The notes below the pieces were generated by a model. The model did no database searches and was not told the origin of the DNA. It was given only the letters and a program-made list of their open reading frames with translations. A DNA stretch of 20,340 nucleotides from a virus, in the IMG/VR virus record IMGVR_UViG_3300046010_013987, positions 1 to 20,340 of that record; one strand, 5' to 3'. The position numbers were made by a program, and so were the translations under genes. Shown in pieces: positions 5,853 to 13,050 of this stretch; the first letter of the stretch is position 1; the number at the start of each line of letters is the position of its first letter.

Positions 5853-7166
5853 TTAGTATCCTATTACTGTGTCTGAATTTCCGCCAGGTAGTTTACTATA
5901 GTCATCATTATAAATTGGTTCAAGTTCGCTAAATTGCATTTGAATTTGGTATGATGTCATGGCACCATCTGCAAATGTCATATAATTTTGTTCTGGTGTA
6001 TAATCAACAGAAAAAGATTGTAATGCACACTCTTTGATTCTGTTTATATATGGATGATCATCATTTTTATGTAAATATTGAATCTTAAATGTGTGTGGTG
6101 ATTTTAGGAATAGGTTTGATTGAGATCGTTGAGCAGCCATTCCTTGTTTAAAAAATCTAATAATCTGTCTGATTTGATCAGTATCTGCTTTATTTCTTGC
6201 AGAAAGTTTAAATGTAAACGTAAATGGTCTAAGACTAGGACCTTGAAATAATAATTCAAGGTTTTGATTTAAAATCCCACCCGTTGTTCTTGCTAAAATT
6301 CCTGGAACACCTGTTGCTTGTTCTGTGAAAAATCCAGCAAATGCTGCTTTTCCTTCTGGTAAATTTTTTCTAATATTTTCTAATTCTTTTCCAGCCTGAT
6401 TTGCCATTTCTTCACCACCCCCAAGTATCCCAGAAAGAGCAAGGTTTGCTAAAATTGCTTGCCCTGCCGTCATTCTATCTTCTCCCCAACTCACGGAGTT
6501 TGTATCATTTATTCCACCTTGAATTGGTAAGATAACTGATCCTATGATGTTTGTATCAGTAATTGCTCTTCTTTCTGAAAATCCAAAAGTTCCTCCTGTT
6601 GAAAAACTCTTTGGAGCATATTCAACCATATTAAATTTAATTACATCCTGAACTGTGTTTTGTAAATCGGCAGGGTACTTTAAATTTTTAAATGATCCTT
6701 TTCCTTTTCTTGTCTCAGCATTTGCAGATATTAATTGTGTAAGTTGTTCTGCAGAAATTGGAGGAGCATTACCAGATTCAGTTGATGCATTTTGTAAAGC
6801 ACTTTTATATTGTGTTGTTCCACCTATTTTTGATTTTTCTTCGGATGAAGATAATGCATCAATTGCTTTTGCAGCATTTTGTTTATTCTGATTATCTAGA
6901 GTCGTGTATAAAGATGTATTAGAACCTATTTCAGATTCATATGCAGATCCCTTTGTTACTTTACCACTTGTATCTGTACCGGATATTATATCTCTTTCTC
7001 TTGTAATTTTATTAACTGAATATAGTTTTCTTGCTCCTGTGGAAACATCTACTACAGTCGCATATCTCTTTCCATTAGTTGAGTTCCACTCTGCAGAATA
7101 CTCATTTGGATTTGTACTACTTGGAGCTTTCTGCCACCCTTCAGGTGGATTAGGTCTATCTGCCAT
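5853..7166 (-). CDS. 48: Baseplate tail-tube cap gp48
   Basis: A 437-residue protein, longer than T4 gp48 (364). The C-terminal half carries the gp48 signature: PFTFTFKLSARNKADTDQIR with QIIRFFKQGMA, HTFKIQYLHKNDDHPYINRI, and a final strand with TSYQIQMQFSELEPIY. The N-terminal 130 residues (Ser/Thr/Asn-rich, starting MADRPNPPEGWQKAPSS) look like an added domain not in T4. gp48 sits on the gp27-gp5 hub and forms the platform on which gp54 and the gp19 tube polymerise. It is in the gp4-unknown-gp48-gp53 operon. No clear ribosome-binding site precedes the ATG; a weak late-type element is 16-23 bases upstream. Confidence 0.88.
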   Translation of the reverse strand: MADRPNPPEGWQKAPSSTNPNEYSAEWNSTNGKRYATVVDVSTGARKLYSVNKITRERDIISGTDTSGKVTKGSAYESEIGSNTSLYTTLDNQNKQNAAKAIDALSSSEEKSKIGGTTQYKSALQNASTESGNAPPISAEQLTQLISANAETRKGKGSFKNLKYPADLQNTVQDVIKFNMVEYAPKSFSTGGTFGFSERRAITDTNIIGSVILPIQGGINDTNSVSWGEDRMTAGQAILANLALSGILGGGEEMANQAGKELENIRKNLPEGKAAFAGFFTEQATGVPGILARTTGGILNQNLELLFQGPSLRPFTFTFKLSARNKADTDQIRQIIRFFKQGMAAQRSQSNLFLKSPHTFKIQYLHKNDDHPYINRIKECALQSFSVDYTPEQNYMTFADGAMTSYQIQMQFSELEPIYNDDYSKLPGGNSDTVIGY

Positions 7167-7180
7167 CAGACATAGGGTTT

Positions 7181-7567
7181 TTATTTATTTAGACGGAACT
7201 TTTCATATGGAATACTTAGTAGATCATCTAATTCATTTTGTCTAACTAAATGCATTTGTCCAGCAAGTTCTTCCCATGTATAATTTCTAGTTTTTCTCCA
7301 ATGAAAATTTAGACCTTTAAATCCCCATTTTTGGATTTCTGTACAGGCAATTAATGGATGTTGATCATATTCAATATCAGGGGTCTTTGGGTTATATATG
7401 AATGTATAAAATTTTCCTACTTCTGGTATCCAACTCTTCTCAGTCAACACAGTTAATATTTCTATCATCATATCCTCTGGGTCAGTCAACTTGTCAATCT
7501 TACTTCTTATTGGTTCAATTCTATTTGAAGTTTTTGATGGTACATATTGACCAAAACCTTTTGCCAT
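7181..7567 (-). CDS. Conserved T4-like cyanophage hypothetical protein (128 aa)
   Basis: The ATG overlaps the gp4 stop by one base (TAATG), so it is coupled to gp4. The 128-residue product has a basic N-terminus with an IEPIRSKIDKL segment. It is followed by a beta-rich centre, GKFYTFIYNPKTPDIEYDQ then HPLIACTEIQKWGFKGLNFHW, and ends in an Arg/Leu-rich helix with YEKFRLNK. The FYTFIY ... YDQHPL ... GFKGLNFHW pattern recurs in small proteins of many T4-like phages, but I do not know a proven function. Placement between head completion (gp4) and the tube cap (gp48) makes a structural or assembly role plausible. Confidence 0.8.
   Translation of the reverse strand: MAKGFGQYVPSKTSNRIEPIRSKIDKLTDPEDMMIEILTVLTEKSWIPEVGKFYTFIYNPKTPDIEYDQHPLIACTEIQKWGFKGLNFHWRKTRNYTWEELAGQMHLVRQNELDDLLSIPYEKFRLNK
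7182..7189 (-). promoter_or_regulatory. Possible late promoter before gp48 (AATAAATA)
   Basis: The minus strand reads AATAAATA (7189 to 7182), fitting NATAAATA and overlapping the stop of the upstream gene. The transcript start would be only about 10 bases from the gp48 ATG at 7166, so the leader would be very short. It may be chance in AT-rich DNA. Confidence 0.3.
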
Positions 7568-8010
7568 TACTTGATACCTAAATCTTTTTCTGTTATTACT
7601 TTAAACTCTAGAAGTCTATCCTTACAAAATTCATCTGCTGCTTTCCATTTTGCTTGATTGACTGCGTAAGTTCGACATTCATGAAGGTATGATTTTGTCA
7701 CTCTTGATTTCTTTTGGGGAGGAGTTGTTTGTTTTTCCGGTTTTACTTCAACAACATAGGTTTTGATTTTATCATTTTTATCTTTAATTTTTATGATGAA
7801 ATCTGGAAAATATCTATGAACTTTGTTGTCTACTGGAGAGACATATGGAATACAAAATTCTTCAGATGCCCAAAAAATTACACTTGGATTGTGATCACAC
7901 CAGTAACAAAATTTTCTTTCCCAACTACTTCTACAAATAATATTATCTGAATTGCCTTTATATTTTTCAGGATAAGATGGTTTGTATTTGCTTTTAATAC
8001 TCTCTGCCAT
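7567..8010 (-). CDS. 4: Head completion protein gp4 (gp50/gp65 type), TnsA-like nuclease fold
   Basis: The protein starting MAESIKSKYKPSYPEKY is 147 residues, matching T4 gp4 (150). In T4, gp4 acts after DNA packaging to complete the head so that the tail can join. The sequence carries a PD-(D/E)XK-type layout: SSWERKF with Glu31, YFPDF with Asp70, and VVEVKP with Glu88-x-Lys90, as known for gp4 homologues. Start choice: the frame continues upstream to 8076, but the ATG at 8010 gives the homologous N-terminus and lies just after a late promoter. It is the first gene of the minus-strand operon. Confidence 0.88.
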   Translation of the reverse strand: MAESIKSKYKPSYPEKYKGNSDNIICRSSWERKFCYWCDHNPSVIFWASEEFCIPYVSPVDNKVHRYFPDFIIKIKDKNDKIKTYVVEVKPEKQTTPPQKKSRVTKSYLHECRTYAVNQAKWKAADEFCKDRLLEFKVITEKDLGIK

Positions 8011-8042
8011 TATCTCTGCTACATAATATATAAGGATAAAAT

Positions 8043-8050
8043 TATTTATA
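8043..8050 (-). promoter_or_regulatory. T4-type late promoter (TATAAATA) for the gp4-gp53 operon
   Basis: The minus strand reads CTATAAATAA at 8051-8042, a perfect match to the T4 late -10 element TATAAATA. Transcription would start near 8037 and leave a leader of about 26 bases before the gp4 ATG at 8010. The element touches the gp54 ATG on the other strand, so the two divergent units share a 41-base gap. Confidence 0.75.
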
Positions 8051-8051
8051 G

Positions 8052-8990
8052 ATGGTCGCTCCAAACCCACGTCCAAGAACTATATCTGAAGTTAAAAGTA
8101 AATTATTAAGTCCTGCTCTTACATCACATTATGAACTTTACATGAATTTGCCAAACAGTAGTGACTTTAATTCTGTAATGCAAGCGAATGGAATTAATTA
8201 TGCAATATCTCAAGACAATATACAACTTGCATGTTCGGAAGCAACCTTACCTGGTTCTTCTTTAGCAACTCACGAAATTACAGGAGACTATACTGGGGTA
8301 ACTGAAAGACATGCGTATAGAAGAATATATGATGATAGAATCGATCTGACTTTTTATGTCGATACTAATTATACCGTTATACGATTTTTTGAAACATGGA
8401 TAAAATATATTGTTTCTGAAAGTATTTCTCCAGGATCTGATGGTAGATTGGGTTTAAGAAGTCCAAATTATTTTTATACGGTTAGATATCCTCAAGAATA
8501 TCAAACAGAATTTAGTATTACTAAATTTGAAAAAACTGGTTATAATAATTTCTATAATGGATCTAAATTGGTTTATACCTTTATGAAGGCATATCCAATT
8601 AGTATTACATCGATGCCAGTTTCTTATGAAACATCATCTCTTTTGAAGTGTACTGTTTCATTTAACTACACTAGATACTTCATAGAGAGTTTGGCAGGAT
8701 CTCCAGCACCTGCATCTGGATCTCCTCAAGCAACTCTTGGATCTAATTTAACCACTCCTCTTCAGCAGGGATTATTTAATGCAGATTCCGTGTTTATTAA
8801 TCCAGAATTTGGAATTGATACCACGGGAGGACTATCAATATCTAATGCTTTATCTTCAGGCAATAGTATTCAACAATATGAAGGAGATGAAATTATTGGT
8901 GCTATAAATTCTAATCAGAGACCTGTAGAAGCTGGTCTTCCTTATGTCGGAAGAAATGTAGGACCTATTGCACCTTTTAATGGAATATAA
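8052..8990 (+). CDS. 54: Baseplate tail-tube initiator gp54
   Basis: A 312-residue protein, close to T4 gp54 (320). It has the fold pattern of the tube-protein superfamily: a long beta-rich central region with ATLPGSSLATHEITGDYTG, a RIDLTFYVDTNYTVIRFFETW segment, and a later strand pair (YTFMKAYPISITSMPVSY; LLKCTVSFNYTRYF) typical of gp19/gp54-like tube proteins. gp54 sits on gp48 and starts tube polymerisation. Its neighbours gp48, gp53 and gp26 agree with this. The C-terminal 90 residues are Ser/Gly/Asn-rich. The nearest AGGA is 15 bases before the ATG, so the ribosome-binding site is weak. A gp19-type tube paralogue is the alternative. Confidence 0.78.
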   Translation: MVAPNPRPRTISEVKSKLLSPALTSHYELYMNLPNSSDFNSVMQANGINYAISQDNIQLACSEATLPGSSLATHEITGDYTGVTERHAYRRIYDDRIDLTFYVDTNYTVIRFFETWIKYIVSESISPGSDGRLGLRSPNYFYTVRYPQEYQTEFSITKFEKTGYNNFYNGSKLVYTFMKAYPISITSMPVSYETSSLLKCTVSFNYTRYFIESLAGSPAPASGSPQATLGSNLTTPLQQGLFNADSVFINPEFGIDTTGGLSISNALSSGNSIQQYEGDEIIGAINSNQRPVEAGLPYVGRNVGPIAPFNGI

Positions 8991-9012
8991 AAAAGAGGGT
9001 CATATGACCCTC
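8989..9012 (-). terminator. Rho-independent terminator, minus strand
   Basis: A perfect 18-base palindrome GAGGGTCATATGACCCTC (8995-9012) forms a 7-bp stem with an ATAT loop. On the minus strand it is followed by six T residues (8994-8989). It ends the small minus-strand unit at 9363-9011 and overlaps the stop codon of gp54 on the plus strand. No T-run follows on the plus strand. Confidence 0.85.
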
Positions 9013-9121
9013 AGTTTGGAGTTGGTAATTCAACTTCTATGTTATTGAGACAATTATATGCAATTATACTACCAAAAATAAGAAAAGGTGTGATTGCAAG
9101 AGAGAGAAAAAATATTTTCAT
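9011..9121 (-). CDS. Small membrane or exported peptide (36 aa)
   Basis: The minus-strand ATG at 9121 overlaps the stop of the upstream gene (ATGA), a typical coupled start. The 36-residue product reads MKIFFLSLAITPFLIFGSII at its N-terminus: one Lys followed by a hydrophobic stretch of about 20 residues, then AYNC and a polar tail (NNIEVELPTPN). This could be a signal-anchor. A lipobox is conceivable, but the residues before Cys do not fit well. Its stop codon overlaps the terminator hairpin. The coupling, hydrophobic start and terminator placement make it likely real. Function unknown. Confidence 0.6.
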   Translation of the reverse strand: MKIFFLSLAITPFLIFGSIIAYNCLNNIEVELPTPN

Positions 9122-9363
9122 TTGTCCTTCTTTAGACCTTGAGAAAGACCAATTGCACTAACCACACCAGTCAGTCCATAGATTCCCCCCCACAGTCCCA
9201 ACCAAAGAGAATTGTTTCGGTGAATTTGGGAAACTTCTGGAGCAACTTTATGGTATTTGTAAGCAGTATCATATTCTTGAACATACCATACAAAACATGC
9301 ACCAGTAGCGACAGTTGTCACCGAAAGTGCAGATGCCAGGTAGAAGTTAAGAAGTCCTTTCAT
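9118..9363 (-). CDS. Two-span membrane protein (81 aa)
   Basis: The frame is open back to a TTG at 9450, but the only ATG is at 9363 and a TATAAT lies 22 bases upstream, so 9363 is chosen. The protein has two hydrophobic segments, about residues 4-28 (LLNFYLASALSVTTVATGACFVWYV) and about 52-74 (LWLGLWGGIYGLTGVVSAIGL), separated by a polar loop, with a lysine-rich end (LKKDK). The size and topology resemble small phage inner-membrane proteins, holins among others, but no motif proves that. It is transcribed against the surrounding late genes, with its own terminator after the next gene. Family not recognised. Confidence 0.65.
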   Translation of the reverse strand: MKGLLNFYLASALSVTTVATGACFVWYVQEYDTAYKYHKVAPEVSQIHRNNSLWLGLWGGIYGLTGVVSAIGLSQGLKKDK

Positions 9364-9384
9364 GTGTTTGTTTGAACTGTAGTT

Positions 9385-9390
9385 ATTATA
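9385..9390 (-). promoter_or_regulatory. Possible promoter -10 (TATAAT) of the membrane-protein unit
   Basis: TATAAT is present on the minus strand 22 bases before the ATG at 9363. No -35 hexamer is visible at 16-18 bases; the inverted repeat at 9402-9415 occupies that place. It may need an activator, or it may be chance. Confidence 0.4.
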
Positions 9391-9401
9391 GCGTGTATTG
9401 T

Positions 9402-9415
9402 CTCCCCTTGGGGAG
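9402..9415. repeat. Inverted repeat CTCCCC-TT-GGGGAG
   Basis: Two perfect 6-base arms separated by TT lie in the divergent gap between the membrane-protein unit and gp26. They cover the position where a -35 box would be expected for the minus-strand TATAAT. It is GC-rich against very AT-rich surroundings and has no T-run on either side, so an operator site is more likely than a terminator. Confidence 0.45.
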
Positions 9416-9457
9416 TTAGTAGACGGTTTCCTTTCTGGCACACCATACAATAATTTC

Positions 9458-9465
9458 CATAAATA
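9458..9465 (+). promoter_or_regulatory. T4-type late promoter (CATAAATA) for gp26 and the hub genes
   Basis: CATAAATA fits the NATAAATA late element. The transcript would start near 9471, leaving about 24 bases to the gp26 ATG, with an AGGA at 9487-9490. It is well placed to drive the long plus-strand hub/tail operon. Confidence 0.6.
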
Positions 9466-9494
9466 ATCACACCTGAAATTTTCTATAGGACATT

Positions 9495-10214
9495 ATGCCA
9501 TTACCTAAGATTTCTACGCCAATTTATGAACTTGAATTGCCATCAACAGGAGAAACGGTTCAATATAGACCCTTTCTGGTAAAAGAAGAAAAGGTACTAG
9601 TAATTGCTTTAGAGAGTGAAGATACTAAACAAATTACTACTGCCATTAAAACAGTTATTAAGAACTGCATTCTAACTAAGAATATAAAAGTAGAAGCACT
9701 TCCGACGTTTGATATAGAATATCTTTTCCTTAATATTAGGGGTAAGTCTGTTGGGGAAGAATTGGAAGTCAATATCATTTGTCCAGACGACGGAGAAACA
9801 CAAGTTCCTGTAAAAATTGATATTGATTCAATTAAAGTTCAAAAGAACGAAGATCATACTAATAGAATCAAAGTTGATGATAGTATCATGATGGAAATGA
9901 GATATCCATCATTAGATCAATTTATTAAAAATAATTTTGATTTTAATGATAAAAATGCCATGGATCAATCATTTGATCTAATTGCAAGCTGTATTGATAA
10001 AATTTATACTGAAGATGAAGTTTGGTCTTCTGCAGACGTTACTAAAAAAGAATTGAATGAATTTTTAGAGCAGATGAACTCTTCACAATTTAAACAAATT
10101 GAAAAGTTCTTTGAAACTATGCCAAAACTTTCACATACAATTCAAGTTAAAAATCCATCTACCGGTGTTGAAAGTGATGTCGTGCTTGAGGGTCTATCAA
10201 GTTTTTTCGTGTAG
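9495..10214 (+). CDS. 26: Baseplate hub assembly protein gp26
   Basis: A 239-residue member of the T4 baseplate gp26 family (T4 gp26: 208 residues). Features seen: an N-terminal MPLPKISTPIYELELPSTGETV with YRPFLVKEEKVL, the most recognisable stretch of the family; a helix EDTKQITTAIKTVIKNCI; a central EYLFLNIRGKSVGEE(L)EVNIICPDDGE with a following beta-strand; and a C-terminal helical part (LDQFIKNNFDF ... FDLIASCIDKI ... FLEQMNSSQFKQIEKFFETMPKLSHTI). gp26 is needed for hub assembly in T4 and resembles tail-assembly chaperones that precede the tape measure in other phages. It is the first gene of the plus-strand late operon and is followed 2 bases later by the gp51-like frame. Confidence 0.9.
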   Translation: MPLPKISTPIYELELPSTGETVQYRPFLVKEEKVLVIALESEDTKQITTAIKTVIKNCILTKNIKVEALPTFDIEYLFLNIRGKSVGEELEVNIICPDDGETQVPVKIDIDSIKVQKNEDHTNRIKVDDSIMMEMRYPSLDQFIKNNFDFNDKNAMDQSFDLIASCIDKIYTEDEVWSSADVTKKELNEFLEQMNSSQFKQIEKFFETMPKLSHTIQVKNPSTGVESDVVLEGLSSFFV

Positions 10215-10218
10215 GCAT

Positions 10219-10232
10219 GATCCATATGGATC
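10219..10232. repeat. 14-base perfect palindrome at the gp51-like start
   Basis: GATCCATATGGATC is fully self-complementary and spans the ATG at 10226. In RNA it could form a 5-bp stem with an ATAT loop and hide the start codon, which would make translation depend on ribosomes coming from gp26. Confidence 0.45.
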
Positions 10233-10402
10233 TTGAGAACTATTTTCGTCTAAATTTTGCCTTAATGCAGTATCATAAATATTCATTAACGGAGATAGAA
10301 AATATGATGCCTTGGGAAAGAGACATTTATGTTACTCTTTTACAACAACATCTTGAGGACGAAAAATTAAAGCACGATCAAGAAAATGCCAATTTCCTCT
10401 AA
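10226..10402 (+). CDS. 51: gp51-like hub assembly / tail-chaperone-like small protein (58 aa)
   Basis: Start choice: ATGs at 10217 and 10226 are both in frame. The second has AGG at 10213-10215 at a 10-base distance and gives MDLENYFRLNFALMQYHKY, so it is preferred. The short protein continues with LTEIENMMPWERDIYVTLL and a charged helix. The MPWERDIY element resembles the end of tail-assembly chaperones, and by synteny (gp26 followed by gp51) similar cyanophage genes are labelled gp51. T4 gp51 is far longer (249 residues), so homology is uncertain and the symbol should be read as syntenic. The gene overlaps the next large gene by 17 bases. Confidence 0.6.
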   Translation: MDLENYFRLNFALMQYHKYSLTEIENMMPWERDIYVTLLQQHLEDEKLKHDQENANFL

Positions 10403-13041
10403 ACCCGATGAGATTACAGACGATAAAATTTTAAGATACAAAAGAAAAAATAAAAATTAAAAAAACTAAAATAACTGCAGAAAGTTTTGGAGTTAAAAAA
10501 ACAGAAGACTTTGTTCCCAAAGCCCTTCTTGGTGGGACAGGAGTTTCTGCAATTATTAAAAGACCCGAATCTTCTTTATATAAACCAGAAACTCTAAAGA
10601 AGGATGAATCTAAATCTTTAGAAAACTCTTTAGTCACCATAAAAGATTCTTTAAATTCAATTCTGGAAAGTTTAACAAACCAGAATAAAACCAAACAAAA
10701 AGATGCTGAATTTGAAAGAAAGAAAAAGGAAAGAGAAAAGAGAGATACTGCAGAATCGAAGTTAGAAAAAAGATTTGATACTCTTAAAAAAATAGCGAGT
10801 AAAATTATTGCACCAGTAAAGGGAATTCTTGATAAAATTATTAATTTCTTTGTGCAAATTTTTCTTGGTAGAGTAGTAATCAAATTACTTGAGTGGTTAG
10901 CAGATCCTCAGAACGCAAATAAAATTAAATCTATTTTGAGATTTATTGGAGATTGGTGGCCTGCTCTTCTTGGATCTTATATTTTATTTGGAACTACATT
11001 TGGTAGATTTATAAGAGGTACGGTTGGATTACTGAGTAGATTTATATTTCAAATAGGAAAGGTTGCAATACCCAGACTTCTTGGTCTTATTGCAAAGAAT
11101 CCACTAGCGGCTTTAGTAGTTGGAACCTCTGTTGCTGGAACATTAGCAAGAACTGGAGAAAGAGAAAAATTAAAACCGGAGTTAGAAAAGCAAAGAGAAA
11201 GTGTAAAGAAAACGGAAGAAGATAAAAATGCTCCTTGGTATCAAAAACTTGGGGGATTTTTTGCTAAACAGGAATTAACAGTTGGGCAACAGAATCAAAG
11301 TATAGTTGCACCAGTTCCTGGAGCTATGTTTAGTGGTGGCGGACTCGCTGGTGGGTTTGTAAGTGGAGAGAAAGGTGTAGATAAAGTTCCTGCCATGCTT
11401 AGTGATGGCGAATTTGTAATGTCTCGTGGTGCCGTCTCTAAGTTTGGACTTCCATTTTTGGAGTCACTTAATCTTGCAGGTGGTGGAACAAACAAACCTA
11501 AAGTGATGAGTGGAACCACCTATGCTGCTGGAGGTGGATTAGTGGGATCTGATAAAAAAACAGATCCTTCTTATAGAAAAAATGAATTTTCCTTAATGAG
11601 GCAAAAGAAGGAAGAAAATAAGGTAATACAGTCTCTTCAGGGATATGCAAAATCTTTTCTTCCAAATTCTAAAAATGATCTGTTAAATTCTATTGATAGT
11701 TTAGTAGATACCCTAAAAAATAAATCAAGTGGTGGTCCAGATGTTGGATCTGTAATGGGAAAGGATAGTAATATTTCATCTGAAAAAGTTTCTACCGGAT
11801 CTTTATTAACAGATCCTATGGGGGCAATAAGGAGGATTGCTTCTAAATCTAGTACTCCTAAGATACCTGAATTACCTTCCGGTGGATTTAAGATACCCAA
11901 ACTATCTTCCGTTGGATTTAAGATACCTGAATTACCAAGTCCTAAAAAAGGCGGATTTGTAGATAGTCTTAAAAGTGCAACTTATAGAGATGCTGGATCA
12001 ATTTATGCAAAACAAATGCTTGGTGGGTTTGGTGGTCCTGTAAGTGAAAGAGATTTGTCAAAAGAATCTCAAGCAGAATTGCAAAAAGCAATTCAAAGAG
12101 CAAAAAAGAGAACTGGTTCTGAGATTGCAAAAGCGGAAGCAAAAATAAAAGAACTAGAAGCTTCTGGTGCAAATAAAACTCCTAAAGGTAGAGAATCTTT
12201 AGCAACACAAAGAAGTTTCTTGAAAAAATTAAAGGAAGGTGGAATTAGAGTTCAGTATACAGATTATGCTGATGAAAAAGGAAACTTAAGCGAATCTGCT
12301 AAGAATGCTAAGAATATTCTTGGGCAATTCTGGGCTAAAGAAAGAGGTAAAAAAGAAGGTGGGGGATATCGTATTGAAGATAAGTATGACTTTGATATGA
12401 TAAAAATAAAGGATGCAAAGACTGGTAAAATGCGTGATATGACTGGTGGAGAACTTCTCAGTCAGGGTGTATTTGGAAAAGATAAAACAACTCAACAAAG
12501 ACTTCAGGCAGCGTATTTATTAAATCCTTTCAGAGGTAAAGGTGATGTTGATATGGTTCTTGGTGGAAAGAGAACTGCAGCAGAGTCTTTAGGATTGACA
12601 GGAAGTAAAACTTTATTGGGCGGAATGCTTGGTATTTCTGGGAAACCGAAAGATAAAAATACTCAAGCACTTGAAGCAAAGCGTCCTTGGTGGGACAAGA
12701 TGGGTATGTTTGGGGGCACTTCTGCTCAAATGGCAAGAGATCAGAAAGCAAAACAGGATTTTGTAAAGAAGAACCCAGCAGCAAAACTTTATGATAAACC
12801 TCAAAAAAATAAAGGACAACCTTATAAATCTAGATTTGCTAGACCAAAAAATGCTGGAATTGCTTTACCAAAACCACCGGCAAAACCAAAACCAAAAGTT
12901 ACTGTTGTTAAATCAAATCAATATAGAGGTGGACAAAGAGGTAGTGGAGCAAAACCAGCAACTCAATCAACACCAAAATTTAGTGCTCAGCATAAATCGG
13001 GAGCAACTAAATCTGCATCAGCATATGGAATTCATAGGTAG
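10386..13041 (+). CDS. Large tape-measure/hub-like tail protein, reading frame broken near 10445-10460
   Basis: Reading from ATG 10386 gives MPISSKPDEITDDKILRYKR and then a stop at 10458-10460. The next frame (+1) is open from 10435 through to TAG 13039-13041 and clearly continues the same protein (KKTKITAESFGVKKTEDFVP...). Dropping one A from the A6 run at 10445-10450 joins them into about 884 residues. Domains: a charged coiled-coil-like segment with the core FERKKKEREKRDTAESKLEKR; hydrophobic helices (INFFVQIFLGRVVIKLLEWL and following); the tape-measure-type DKVPAMLSDGEFVMSRGAV motif at about residue 330; a 10-residue tandem repeat; Lys/Pro/Gly-rich remainder. No in-frame ATG lies before the hydrophobic region; the only alternative is GTG at 10852. 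It is the best candidate for the tail tape measure (gp29 role) together with the next gene. Confidence 0.75.
11860..11939 (+). repeat. 30-base tandem repeat encoding KIPELPSGGF units
   Basis: Units start at 11860, 11890 and 11920 (third incomplete), with a few base differences. They encode KIPELPSGGF, KIPKLSSVGF and KIPELPS. The repeat forms a Pro-rich linker inside the large tail protein and could vary in number by slippage. Confidence 0.85.
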
Positions 13042-13050
13042 GTGATGTAA

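Noticed and set aside
9364-9450. Longer form of the two-span membrane protein starting near 9450
   Set aside because: The only upstream starts are TTG/GTG without a ribosome-binding site, and the extension is polar and would cover the TATAAT and inverted repeat. The ATG at 9363 is preferred.
10431-10883. 150-codon open frame on the minus strand
   Set aside because: It is the mirror of an A-rich, Lys/Glu-rich coding region. The plus strand encodes the coiled-coil start of the large tail protein, and the minus frame has low-complexity Leu/Phe/Ser composition only.
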